Shown: positions 55,983-63,629 of the stretch, one piece after another
How positions within the stretch are numbered: the stretch's first letter is position 1
Layout: the number at the start of each line of letters is the position of its first letter
Assembly: GCF_001861355.1 (NCBI RefSeq)
Contig: NZ_MASN01000001.1
Coordinates: 236,194 to 300,193 of the forward strand
Reading direction: 5' to 3'
Source of the DNA: Natrialba sp. SSL1
GTDB taxonomy: Archaea > Halobacteriota > Halobacteria > Halobacteriales > Natrialbaceae
Length of the DNA: 64,000 nt
The notes under the pieces: generated by a model
What the model was told of the DNA's origin: nothing
The model's database searches: none
What the model saw: the letters and a program-made list of their open reading frames with translations, nothing else
Made by a program: the position numbers and the translations under genes

Positions 55983-56168
55983 ATGACTGAGCGCGATAAG
56001 CAGATTTCAGCGTACGTTACGGAGGAGGAGCAACAAAAAATTCGCGTGAAAGCTGCTAAGGAGGGGTATTCCGGCGTGTCTGGGTGGCTCCGTGATCTCG
56101 CGCTTAGCGAATTAGAGGAGGAGACTGAGGGAAATCCGAAGACTCCAGCAGTGGCGACAGCTGACTAA
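55983..56168 (+). CDS. Second small RHH-like DNA-binding protein
   Basis: 61 residues, beginning MTERDKQISAYVTEEEQQKI with the short ribbon QISAYV and a helix EEEQQKIRVKAAKEGYSG, then SGWLRDLALSELEEE. This resembles plasmid-type RHH/MobC-like proteins that bind a transfer or partition site. It is divergent from the 59-residue RHH gene and convergent with orc1, overlapping its stop by 4 nt. Confidence 0.7.
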   Translation: MTERDKQISAYVTEEEQQKIRVKAAKEGYSGVSGWLRDLALSELEEETEGNPKTPAVATAD

Positions 56169-57232
56169 TCTGCTCTCGGCACCTCACCCAGTTCGAACTC
56201 GACAGGCGCTTCTAACTCTTCGTCGACGACCTGGTAGACCTTGGAGTTCGTCTCCCCAGGCATCTCGATCAAGTCGTAATCGGCCATCTTACTCAGGTAG
56301 TTCCAGGCTTGCCGCCACTTGACGACGCGACTTCGCCCCTCGAAAACACGGTCTTTGTGCGTGTTGTACGTCGCTTTCATCGTCTCACCATCAACCGGTC
56401 CGCGTAATCGCACGAGTTCGTACAACCGCTGGTAGGTGACTGGCAACGATTCGAGGTTGTCCTCTCGAATCTTGCGCTTGGCTCGGTCGAAGGAATCAGC
56501 CACGTCGCGACGGTGGATCTCATCGTGGCCACGCTTCACAGCTAACTCCGCAGCGGCGAGCACGGACTTGATCGCCCACCGTGCCTCGCCGTTGGTCGTG
56601 TCCGCGATCCACTCGAGTTGCCCCTCCCGAGTAGGGTCGCCGACGAGGCCGTGTTCGATCCGCGGCTTGAGGATGTCCATGAGCTCGGGGACGTGGTACT
56701 TGCGGAACTCGATCCGGGAATCCGCGGGGAAGTACGGCTCGATAGCTGCGTTCAGTCGGTCAAGCCACTGGATGTGCTGGTGGGTAATGGCGATCACAGA
56801 CACCTGCTCGACACTCAGGAGGTCCTCGAGGACGTCCAGGTCCGGGACGATATCGCCCTCGTCGAGGATCACGATATACGGTTCGTCGGCGATCTCGTCG
56901 AGCGTGTCGAGCAGTGCCTCTCGTGATTGGTTGTTGTGAACAATCCCTGACTTTGGGTGCCCGGCAGCCACCTTGTGGATGATCTGGTGTGCGGTTAGCC
57001 CGGAACACTCGATGCCGGTCGTGGTGACACTTGCCCGCTGGAAGAGATCGCGAAGCAGCCAGCGGACAGTGGAGGTTTTGCCGACACCACTCGGGCCGTA
57101 CACCAGGACGTCTTCGGCACGCGTCCCATTCACAGCAGGCTCGAGTAACCGTGATAGCGCCCCCAACTCGCTATCACGGTGGAGAATTTGCGTCCGATAG
57201 TCGTCTTCAAACACATCACCGTCGCGAATCAT
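56165..57232 (-). CDS. Orc1/Cdc6-family replication initiator
   Basis: An AAA+ protein that binds and opens replication origins. 355 residues: Walker A GPSGVGKT at 46-53, Walker B IVILDEGDI near 119-127, sensor region VIAITHQHIQWL and a C-terminal winged helix (YQRLYELVRLRGPVDGETM). Shorter and more divergent than chromosomal Orc1 proteins, as in plasmid elements, with residues after Walker B reading DEGD rather than DEID. ATG 57232 has TTTTATAC 24-31 nt upstream, a leaderless signal. Confidence 0.92.
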   Translation of the reverse strand: MIRDGDVFEDDYRTQILHRDSELGALSRLLEPAVNGTRAEDVLVYGPSGVGKTSTVRWLLRDLFQRASVTTTGIECSGLTAHQIIHKVAAGHPKSGIVHNNQSREALLDTLDEIADEPYIVILDEGDIVPDLDVLEDLLSVEQVSVIAITHQHIQWLDRLNAAIEPYFPADSRIEFRKYHVPELMDILKPRIEHGLVGDPTREGQLEWIADTTNGEARWAIKSVLAAAELAVKRGHDEIHRRDVADSFDRAKRKIREDNLESLPVTYQRLYELVRLRGPVDGETMKATYNTHKDRVFEGRSRVVKWRQAWNYLSKMADYDLIEMPGETNSKVYQVVDEELEAPVEFELGEVPRAD

Positions 57233-57422
57233 AACCGATAGGTTCGATAGATTGTATAAAAGGTCTGACGGGGGGCATTACGAAACAGTCGGTTCGGCGC
57301 TCCGATCACGAGGGGGCGTCATTACAGCCCGTTCTGACCGTTCACGACCCAGGATTCTACGCACCTCTCTAACACCACACTGGCCGAACAAACCTTATAC
57401 TTCTGTACAGTCATCTATTCTT
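57233..57422. other. Divergent region of orc1, candidate origin
   Basis: 190 bp with both leaderless promoters (minus near 57254-57263, plus near 57394-57401). Origins commonly lie beside orc1, but I see no clear ORB-type inverted repeats here, only short repeats such as CGATAG twice and GGGGGC-(G)-CATTAC-like pairs. An origin is possible but not shown. Confidence 0.35.
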
Positions 57423-57812
57423 ATGGGAATCACCAGTTGGTACTTCCGCACCTTCGAGAAGATTGTGCCGGGGTACTCGGCACCAGACTCGATTGTCAAT
57501 CGCACTGTCGATGAACTGGATGATCCGCCTGAAGACTGGCCAGCAGACGCGCCAGTTGAGCGGATGGAAGACGGTCGCGACATGTTTGGCAGTTGCCCGG
57601 CCTGTGGGGCGGGTGCAATGTGGGCGAATGAAGCGATCCGCCGCGGAGGTAGCGAAGCGAAGTGCATGTCTTGCGACCTGAAGTTAACCTCCGTATCGGG
57701 TCTGGGGTCCGGTCAAGAAGAGTTCGAATGCGTCGCTGGGCCCGACGATCTCCTCGGTGAGACGAACGCACAAGAGACCTGGAAGAACATGGATGGCGTC
57801 GCTACCGAGTAG
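57423..57812 (+). CDS. Zinc-ribbon protein divergent from orc1
   Basis: 129 residues, unknown family. MGITSWYFRTFEKIVPGYSA opens it and a ribbon GSCPACGAGAMW plus CMSCDLKL sits in the middle. The carboxy end is acidic. ATG 57423 has TTATACTT 22-29 nt upstream, fitting a leaderless start. It is divergent from orc1, the only plus-strand gene in this part of the element. Confidence 0.75.
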   Translation: MGITSWYFRTFEKIVPGYSAPDSIVNRTVDELDDPPEDWPADAPVERMEDGRDMFGSCPACGAGAMWANEAIRRGGSEAKCMSCDLKLTSVSGLGSGQEEFECVAGPDDLLGETNAQETWKNMDGVATE

Positions 57813-57884
57813 GTTAGCAATTCGCGAGATCATCGGATATCTCGGTGGTCGTCGGGCCGATGACCACAGAAAAAGAAGCTGTTT

Positions 57885-58025
57885 CTACGGCCCGCGGATG
57901 CTGTTCGTCCCGCCGCCGGCCACGGCCTCGAGGTCGACGTCCTCGAGAACGGCCGACCCGACAAAGCGCCACCGACCAGCACTGCACCACTCGTACTCAG
58001 TCTTCTCGACACCGCCGTCACTCAT
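57885..58025 (-). CDS. Small acidic protein, last of the right operon
   Basis: 46 residues (MSDGGVEKTEYEWCSAGRWR, ending NSIRGP). Its ATG overlaps the stop of the previous gene by 8 nt. Short and without a recognised domain; inclusion rests on the continuous overlapping layout of this operon. Confidence 0.45.
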   Translation of the reverse strand: MSDGGVEKTEYEWCSAGRWRFVGSAVLEDVDLEAVAGGGTNSIRGP

Positions 58026-58137
58026 CGTCGTCCTCCAGGTGGTCGGCGATCGCCCGGCAGCGCTCGGCGACCTTCTCACTCGTGAGTGGGCGTTCGAACG
58101 AAATTGTCATCTGGACTTCGTCGCCACGAGCTGCCAT
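58018..58137 (-). CDS. Very small helical protein in the right operon
   Basis: 39 residues (MAARGDEVQMTISFERPLTS, then EKVAERCRAIADHLEDDDE). Overlaps the preceding gene's stop by one base and the next gene's start by 8. The amphipathic carboxy helix suggests a binding partner. Real if the operon layout is taken at face value; otherwise uncertain. Confidence 0.5.
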   Translation of the reverse strand: MAARGDEVQMTISFERPLTSEKVAERCRAIADHLEDDDE

Positions 58138-58757
58138 CAGTCCTCGACCTCCTCGAGCAGCGCCTCGGTGTAGTGCTCGAGATCCTCTCGGTCGGCGTGC
58201 CGGACGACGAGCTCGGCCAGTCGCGCACCGGCCCCCCACAGTGGGGAGTCCTTCAAATCCTTCGTGATGTCGAGGGTCAGTCCGTCGGCTTTCTTGCTGG
58301 TGGGATTCTCGACGTAGGCGAGGAACCGCTGGTCCGGCGCTTCGAAATCGTCGTCGATGTCACCCCCAACGATCGTCTCGGCGACGCCGATGAACGCCTG
58401 GGCGCGGCCGTCGACCTGGACGTCCCACTCCTCGAGTTGCTCGTCACTGATCACGTAGCGAAGGCTGCCGTCTTCGGAGCTCTCGAGAACTTCGCGGATT
58501 GCGTTGCGCTTCCAGTTCCGAAGGTCGCGGTAGTACCAAAACATCGCGAACGCCTCAAGCGTCTCGAGGCGGCGGGAGATCTCGACCTCGCCCTCGGTAC
58601 GCTCGGTGACCTCACCGCGCTCGCGAACGACAGTGACTGGGCCACCACCTTCGACAAGGAACGACCGCGGCAGCGGCGTCCCGTCGATAGTCTCGCTCTC
58701 GATTGCACCCGCGACATCCGTGTCGTCGGCTTCGGCCTCGGGTTCAGTAGTGGACAT
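58137..58757 (-). CDS. Unknown 206-residue protein of the right operon
   Basis: Acidic protein beginning MSTTEPEAEADDTDVAG. Core with RRLETLEAFAMFWYYRDLRN and QAFIGVAETIVGGDIDDDFE, ending in a helix HYTEALLEEVED. No known domain recognised. Codon use and charge are haloarchaeal. One-base overlaps with neighbours on both sides. Confidence 0.7.
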   Translation of the reverse strand: MSTTEPEAEADDTDVAGAIESETIDGTPLPRSFLVEGGGPVTVVRERGEVTERTEGEVEISRRLETLEAFAMFWYYRDLRNWKRNAIREVLESSEDGSLRYVISDEQLEEWDVQVDGRAQAFIGVAETIVGGDIDDDFEAPDQRFLAYVENPTSKKADGLTLDITKDLKDSPLWGAGARLAELVVRHADREDLEHYTEALLEEVED

Positions 58758-59299
58758 TACTCCTCACCTCCGAACTGCGCGACTTCAGCGAGTTCGCGGG
58801 CTTCGTGAACTGACGTGATCGGAATCTTCGAGTCAAGTTGCGCCGACGCATCTTTCACGTATCGTTCGAGGACATCCACCGCCTGCTCGTCGTCCTCCGC
58901 TGCTCGGAGGAATAATTCTTCGAGCACTTGGGTGACAATCCGGTCGAACACCTGCCGCCCACCGTCCGCAGCCTCGGTTTCGACGCGGCCCAGACGGCTT
59001 TCCGGAAACGCGTAGGTTTTGTTGGGTTCGCTCTTGATGTTCGAGCAGTAGACGCACTCGAAGACCGCGTCCGACTTCGACGCACCGAGTCGGTCGTTCG
59101 CGTAGTTCTCTGTCAGTTCGTAATCGTTCTCGTCGCTCCACTCCTGTGCGTCGCCAAACTCGCCGTCGTCGTTCTCGTACCGTTCGAGGACGTGCATCGG
59201 TCGCCCCTGCGCGAGGTCGAGGACGATGTCGCCGGGCTTGATATCGGTCCTCTCGTCTGTGCTCCCTCCGCTAAATGGTGATGGGAACTCGTCTGTCAT
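58757..59299 (-). CDS. Unknown 180-residue protein with one CxxC
   Basis: Begins MTDEFPSPFSGGSTDERTDI; the segment PGDIVLDLAQGRPMHVLERY resembles a small beta-barrel, and ECVYCSNIKSEPNKTYAFPESR holds the single CxxC. The carboxy half is helical (FDRIVTQVLEELFLRAAEDD). Overlaps neighbours by 1 and 4 nt. The preceding gene has the similar element SFPRSRVEIVSRV after a DVGDHV start, so the two may be distant paralogues. Confidence 0.7.
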   Translation of the reverse strand: MTDEFPSPFSGGSTDERTDIKPGDIVLDLAQGRPMHVLERYENDDGEFGDAQEWSDENDYELTENYANDRLGASKSDAVFECVYCSNIKSEPNKTYAFPESRLGRVETEAADGGRQVFDRIVTQVLEELFLRAAEDDEQAVDVLERYVKDASAQLDSKIPITSVHEARELAEVAQFGGEE

Positions 59300-59892
59300 T
59301 CGTGATCAGCTCCGTTTTTTGCGCGGCAGTCAGGACACATCGGAATCGTGTGCTCGTACTCGGCGCGGTGGATGTCGTCTCGACACTCACCAGTCTGAGG
59401 ATGTCGTGACCGGTATTCGACGATCTCCTCGTCGACAAGCATGCCGCCCGACATCACCTGCTCGAGATTGGCCTCGGGAACCTCGTGCTGGCAGCCGTAG
59501 CACGTCGCCGTCGCGACAGCCACACCACCGTCGGTCGCAGCCTCCTGGTCGTTGTCGCGATCGTGCACACGCGAGACGATTTCGACCCGGGAACGCGGGA
59601 ACGAGTAGCGCTGTAGCGGTCGCGTCGAAACATCCGATCGGCTAGGGTAGACGACCTTCACCACGGCGTCGTCCGCCGGGTAGTCCGGGTTGAAGTCCGC
59701 GACCGTCTGGCCGTTCTTGACTTCGAACTCCGCTGCGGACTCGAGTGGCGTCCCGACCACGACCATCGTCGCGCTGTCGGCGTCCTCTCGGTCCTGGACG
59801 TGATCGCCGACGTCGACCGGCGGCAGATCGGTGGACCCACCATCTGCGAGCAGTGTCTGCTCGGCAGCTGCCGTTGCGCTGGTGGTCGTCAT
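59296..59892 (-). CDS. Unknown 198-residue protein with two CxxC pairs
   Basis: Contains VDVGDHVQDREDADSATMVVVG, like the PGDIVLDLAQGRPMHVLE start of the next protein, then RYSFPRSRVEIVSRV and a ribbon TCYGCQHEVPEANL with PMCPDCRAK. A TDGG motif occurs at AATDGGVA. The shared plan with the 180-residue protein suggests a duplicated small barrel plus ribbon. Starts one base after the preceding gene. Confidence 0.7.
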   Translation of the reverse strand: MTTTSATAAAEQTLLADGGSTDLPPVDVGDHVQDREDADSATMVVVGTPLESAAEFEVKNGQTVADFNPDYPADDAVVKVVYPSRSDVSTRPLQRYSFPRSRVEIVSRVHDRDNDQEAATDGGVAVATATCYGCQHEVPEANLEQVMSGGMLVDEEIVEYRSRHPQTGECRDDIHRAEYEHTIPMCPDCRAKNGADHE

Positions 59893-60090
59893 TTAGATCG
59901 CCTCCTGTTCGACGGTGCGTTCGATAGTGTCGCGAGTCGCCTTGCAGACGGCGTTGAACTCGTCGAAGTCTGGCAGTTTGTCGCCAATCGGAACCGTCTG
60001 CGCGACGATCTCGGACAGGTTGATGTCGGATTCCTGCTCACCGGTCGGTGCTTCCGCAAGCGTCTTTTGCGTGGTTGTCGTAGTCGACAT
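59893..60090 (-). CDS. First small protein of the right operon
   Basis: 65 residues, MSTTTTTQKTLAEAPTGEQE followed by SEIVAQTVPIGDKLPDFDEF and a helical end. Predicted soluble and acidic. Preceded by a leader of about 60 nt with two alternative hairpins and a TATA-like box near 60175-60184. No family recognised. Confidence 0.6.
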   Translation of the reverse strand: MSTTTTTQKTLAEAPTGEQESDINLSEIVAQTVPIGDKLPDFDEFNAVCKATRDTIERTVEQEAI

Positions 60091-60118
60091 GTTCTCTGTA
60101 GCCTCAGGGAACGCAGGT

Positions 60119-60154
60119 CCGGTGTTCCAGCACCGGGCCGAGAACTTCTCCCGG
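60119..60154 (-). promoter_or_regulatory. Two mutually exclusive hairpins in the leader of the right operon
   Basis: CCGGTG/CACCGG (60119-60136) and CCGG...GAGAA/TTCTC...CCGG (60133-60154) share the four bases at 60133-60136, so they cannot both form. They lie between the likely promoter and the first ATG and could act as a switch. Inference from base pairing only. Confidence 0.45.
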
Positions 60155-60202
60155 CAACCCCGCGCTTCCTACTTCATAGTATATCGGCCATCCACTTAAC
60201 AA

Positions 60203-60258
60203 TTACGTTGTAAGCTTTTATCGAACGCCTACTTTGAGTGCTTACGTAGTAAGGCTTA
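60203..60258. promoter_or_regulatory. Paired TTAC-N3-GTAA operators before the winged-helix/HerA operon
   Basis: TTACGTTGTAA at 60203-60213 and TTACGTAGTAA at 60242-60252, centres 39 bp apart, plus GTAAGGCTTAC at 60248-60258. The first flanks a TATA-like CTTTTATC (60215-60222). The overlap with the promoter of the following gene suggests autoregulation. Confidence 0.6.
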
Positions 60259-60311
60259 CAGTGGTGGCCGACATCGGTAGTCTTGTGAGTGTGACAACCG
60301 AACCAGGCGGT

Positions 60312-60563
60312 ATGCTCACCGCCGCTGACTTGCGAGATGTCGACGAACAGTTGCTCGAATACCTCGAAGAAGGGCGTGTCACGCCTCGATACGCGCGCGA
60401 ACGGTTAGAAGAGGATCTTGACGAGTACAGTCGTGGCTACGTCCAGCAGCGACTTGCCCGGCTCGAGGAACACCAGCATGTGGAGAACTTGCTCGGCCTC
60501 GGGCTGTACGAACTCGTAGACGACCCGCGGGGCGTAGGTGATCCCGATGAGCACGACGACTAA
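60312..60563 (+). CDS. Winged-helix DNA-binding protein
   Basis: 83 residues from ATG 60312: a winged helix with LTAADLRDVDEQLLEYLEEGRVTPRY written across residues 2-27, then SRGYVQQRLARLEEHQHVENL and the wing LGLYELVDDPRG. This is the haloarchaeal small wHTH style. Other in-frame starts are GTG 60285 and TTG 60234; the promoter position does not settle the choice. It overlaps the HerA-type gene by 17 nt and probably represses the paired upstream operators. Confidence 0.75.
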   Translation: MLTAADLRDVDEQLLEYLEEGRVTPRYARERLEEDLDEYSRGYVQQRLARLEEHQHVENLLGLGLYELVDDPRGVGDPDEHDD

Positions 60564-62346
60564 ACCTGACGGCGGGAACACCAGCGTCCCGAGTGTTCAA
60601 GTCGGCGAGACAACAGACAGTGATCCCTACGAACTGCCGGTCGAGGACATCCTTACCGGACGGCTGTTCGCGACCGGCAAGTCCGGCGCTGGGAAGTCCA
60701 ACACCGGCTCGGTGATCGCCGAGGAGCTCCTCGAGCGCGGTCACCCACTACTGATCGTCGACGTTGACGGCGAGTACTGGGGCCTCAAGGAAACCTACGA
60801 GGTGCTCCACGTCGGCGCAACCGAGGAGTGCGACTTACAGGTCACGTCAGACCACGCTGGCAAGCTCGCCGAACTCGCCCTCGAGCAGCACGTCCCGATC
60901 GTGCTCGACGTCTCGGGCTACGTCGACAGTGACGATGCCGACGCCCTGGTTCGAGAGACGGCCCGCGAACTCTTCGCTCGCGAACAGCAGGCGATGCAAC
61001 CGTTCTTGCTGCTCGTCGAGGAGATCCACGAGTACATCCCGCAACAGGGCAGCGCTGGTGACGTCGGTGAGGTCCTCACGCGCATCGCGAAGCGCGGGCG
61101 GAAACGCGGGCTCGGGATCGCCGGCTTCTCGCAGCGCCCCGCGGACGTCGACAAGGCGTTCATCACGCAGGCCGATTGCCTCGTCTGGCATCGCCTCACC
61201 TGGGGGAACGACGTCGACGTCGTCCAGGACGTGATCGACGCCGAGCACGCCGACGCCGTCTCGAGTCTCGGCGATGGCGAGGCATTCGTCCAGGCCGACT
61301 GGGACGAGGCCGACGTCCAGCGGGTCCAGTTCCGCCGAAAGCGCACCTTCGACGCCGGCGCGACGCCTGGTCTCGACGATATCGACCGGCCCGAACTCAA
61401 GTCGATCGACGAGGGCCTCGTCGACGAACTCGAGGAGATCTCTGATGCTGCCGACCGACGGCGTGGCGAGATCGACCGCCTCGAGCAGCGCCTCGACGAG
61501 AAGGATGAGCGGATCGAGGAGCTGAAGCGCGAGCGCGATCAGGCCCAGGATGTCGGCAACGCGGCGAAGCAGCTAGCCGATGCACTCTCGAACGACGGCA
61601 GCACCGACGCCGACGTCGGAGTCCCGGACGACTTCGAAGAGCAACTCGAGGAGAAAAACCAGATCATCGCCGAACTCCGCGAACGGGTCGACGGTCTCGA
61701 AGGGCAGTTGGTCGACGTCCAAGAGGAACGCGACGAGCTCGCAACCGAGGTCGAACGCCTCCGCGGGATCGAAGATCGCGTCGACGAAGCCGAGCAGATC
61801 GAAGAGCAGTTGAACGAGATCGAGGCATGGTTCGCCTCGGCACCAGGGCCGCTGCGGGCGACTGCCGAATCAGCCGAGGAACTCTTCGAGAACATCGGCG
61901 ATCGCGAGGATGTCGATGACGAGGTCGCGGAGTTACAGGCCCGTCTGCAGAACGCCCAGGAGACGATCGAGCAACTACAGCTCGAGAACGAACGTCTCGA
62001 AGAGAAGGCGGGCGGGTCTGGTGCGGCATCTGATGACCTCTCGGCGCTGGTACAGCACGACGCCGTCCAGGCGGCCGTCGACGTCGCGAAAGAGAACTGT
62101 GACCGGTCGGGTGATCATGTCGATCGTGTCCTCGCGGTGTTAGCGAGCTCCGACGGTGGCGCGTTGGGCGTCGACGAGATCGAGCCGTTGACTGAAGCCT
62201 CAGAGACGACGGTCCGACAGGTCTGCAAGGCGTTGTTCGAGGCCGGTGTCCTCCGCCGAGAGACTGATGGCCGTGCACACCTGTACACGCTCGACGAGGA
62301 CTTCCTCGAGCGGCGGATTGAGGTTCACGAGCAGCAAGCTGCGTAG
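60547..62346 (+). CDS. HerA/FtsK-type ATPase with long coiled coil and C-terminal winged helix
   Basis: 599 residues. The ATPase domain has Walker A GKSGAGKSNT (44-53), IVDVDGEYWGLKETY, and Walker B PFLLLVEEIHEYIPQ (about 152-166), as in HerA/DUF87 DNA translocases. From about 285 to 495 the protein is a long coiled coil (RLEQRLDEKDERIEELKRER, and later RLQNAQETIEQLQLENERLE), and the last ~90 residues form a winged helix (DRVLAVLASSDGG, SETTVRQVCKALFEAGVLRR). The missing NurA gene argues against DNA-end resection; segregation, transfer or packaging is more likely. ATG 60547 within the end of the wHTH gene. Confidence 0.88.
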   Translation: MSTTTKPDGGNTSVPSVQVGETTDSDPYELPVEDILTGRLFATGKSGAGKSNTGSVIAEELLERGHPLLIVDVDGEYWGLKETYEVLHVGATEECDLQVTSDHAGKLAELALEQHVPIVLDVSGYVDSDDADALVRETARELFAREQQAMQPFLLLVEEIHEYIPQQGSAGDVGEVLTRIAKRGRKRGLGIAGFSQRPADVDKAFITQADCLVWHRLTWGNDVDVVQDVIDAEHADAVSSLGDGEAFVQADWDEADVQRVQFRRKRTFDAGATPGLDDIDRPELKSIDEGLVDELEEISDAADRRRGEIDRLEQRLDEKDERIEELKRERDQAQDVGNAAKQLADALSNDGSTDADVGVPDDFEEQLEEKNQIIAELRERVDGLEGQLVDVQEERDELATEVERLRGIEDRVDEAEQIEEQLNEIEAWFASAPGPLRATAESAEELFENIGDREDVDDEVAELQARLQNAQETIEQLQLENERLEEKAGGSGAASDDLSALVQHDAVQAAVDVAKENCDRSGDHVDRVLAVLASSDGGALGVDEIEPLTEASETTVRQVCKALFEAGVLRRETDGRAHLYTLDEDFLERRIEVHEQQAA

Positions 62347-62410
62347 CCAGTGTTCGTCCACCCTCGGCTCGGGGGAAGTGTTTTAGTATCTGATAGTCAT
62401 TTTATGTTGT

Positions 62411-62581
62411 ATGTCCAGCAAAAGCGACGATCGTGGATGGAATATCGTGAACGGGGAAGCCAAACCGGGATGGGTCGCCAGGTTGATGGGGGCTACGAAA
62501 GACGGGGAATTTCCAATTGTAGCAGTCCTCTTCTGGGGTGTGATTGCAGCAGCAGGAGCGAAGGCGGTTGGACTCTGGTAA
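62411..62581 (+). CDS. Small membrane protein of the element
   Basis: 56 residues, with a charged first half MSSKSDDRGWNIVNGEAKPG and a single hydrophobic helix FPIVAVLFWGVIAAAGAKAV. TTTTAGTA lies about 25-31 nt before the ATG, fitting a leaderless transcript. No family recognised; it might be a holin-like or anchoring protein, without proof. Confidence 0.6.
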   Translation: MSSKSDDRGWNIVNGEAKPGWVARLMGATKDGEFPIVAVLFWGVIAAAGAKAVGLW

Positions 62582-62627
62582 CGTCCCTACCTGTCCTTTT
62601 TATACCAAGCCGGAACCAACGCCGGTG

Positions 62628-62813
62628 ATGCCCGACCTTGCACCCCAAGAAGACTTGCTCGTCATCGAAGCGCTCGTCGAGTATCACGATACACATGCCG
62701 ATGAGTATCCCGAACGTGCATCACATGCAAAAGTCGTCGCGTCAGCGTTCGCTCACGAACACGGATTGATGCTCAAGGACGCACTACGACAGCGAGAATG
62801 GATTGAAATCTAA
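62628..62813 (+). CDS. Small acidic protein
   Basis: 61 residues, MPDLAPQEDLLVIEALVEYH then ASHAKVVASAFAHEHGLMLK and a short end. CTTTTTATAC lies about 24-33 nt before the ATG, a leaderless promoter. Helical and soluble; function unknown. The last gene with promoter support before the gene-poor stretch. Confidence 0.6.
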   Translation: MPDLAPQEDLLVIEALVEYHDTHADEYPERASHAKVVASAFAHEHGLMLKDALRQREWIEI

Positions 62814-63128
62814 CTGACCTACTCGAGGCCGTCGACGAGCTCCTGGTTGGAATAGAACAGTGCTGAAACGTGCGCGTAGAATACGGGTGCCAGCAGAGCA
62901 GTGGGTGAACTGCTGGCAAGTCGCTGCGTGCGATCTGTCCCAGAGACGATCGCAAACGCGTGCATCCGTCCGAAGACGTCGGAACGGCGAGGAAGCTGTC
63001 TCGTCGGATGGTGTTTCGTTGTTGGCAACGACTATCCTCGGGGCTTCCCCGCCAATCGACTGGTTAGTCTATCCACCCATCAACTTGTTGGCCGGTTGGA
63101 TAATAACCACAAGCCACGACTGTTGGAT

Positions 63129-63144
63129 CCTTCATTAATGAAGG
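63129..63144. repeat. 16-bp perfect palindrome
   Basis: CCTTCATTAATGAAGG, fully self-complementary and AT-rich in its centre, in non-coding sequence 760 bp before the S-layer-like gene. An operator for a dimeric regulator or a terminator-like element are both possible. Confidence 0.6.
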
Positions 63145-63584
63145 TTGAATTGGACGTACCCTGAGTAGTAGTGTAGTTTCCAGAACACTCTCAAAATAAC
63201 CGACACACTTACACCTGATCGAACGTACAGTCAAACGCAGGAGGATCGTATCCACCACCGGCCGTCCACCACCGGACGGCGAGCCTGTCAAAGGCTAGTC
63301 CCCTGCACGCCCACTGATAGCCATTCGGTGGGTACACCCCAAATCCACCACACCGCTCGGCCCTCCCAGGGCCGATTTGTCAGAGGCACACAGATGCACC
63401 CACTGTAGCAAATACGGACAGTGTACCATATTACTCTGCAAAGACAGAGAACTCAGCAGCCTACTGCTTGAACGGGACCGAGACGAGTCCAACACCGAGT
63501 AATCATCATGAAGTACGCAATTTTCCACCCGTACGCGTGAATATAGGATGGAACCGATGTCTCTCAAGAGCAGTAAAAACGCGA

Positions 63585-63629
63585 GGAGGGAGAAAAAACT
63601 CGGTCCCTACCCCGGGAGTTTTCCCCTCC
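63585..63629 (+). promoter_or_regulatory. Long imperfect hairpin upstream of the S-layer-like gene
   Basis: GGAGGG-A-GAAAA on the left and TTTTC-CCCTCC on the right, with CTC/GAG and CGG/CCG inside, form about 15 pairs around a short loop. It lies about 265 bp before the ATG at 63892. A terminator for upstream transcription or a leader element is possible. Confidence 0.5.

Larger units (their letters stand above)
51100..62900. mobile_element. Integrated accessory element (integrative plasmid or reduced provirus)
   Basis: The interval begins with a tyrosine recombinase gene and contains an Orc1/Cdc6 initiator, a HerA/FtsK-type ATPase, ribbon-helix-helix regulators and two long overlapping operons of unknown genes. 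Nothing here is a housekeeping gene. The ends are approximate: I found no tRNA and no clear direct repeat flanking it, so the attachment site is undefined. No capsid, spike or packaging ATPase of known virus families was recognised, so a plasmid-like element is preferred. Confidence 0.6.

Noticed and set aside
57233..57422. A replication origin beside orc1
   Set aside because: Position is suggestive, but I could not see inverted ORB-type repeats or a clear AT-rich unwinding stretch, so it is not claimed.
63240..63400. A known structured RNA (RNase P RNA or 7S RNA) in the hairpin-rich stretch
   Set aside because: Neither the conserved GAGGAAAGTC-type core of RNase P RNA nor an SRP domain IV pattern could be found on either strand.
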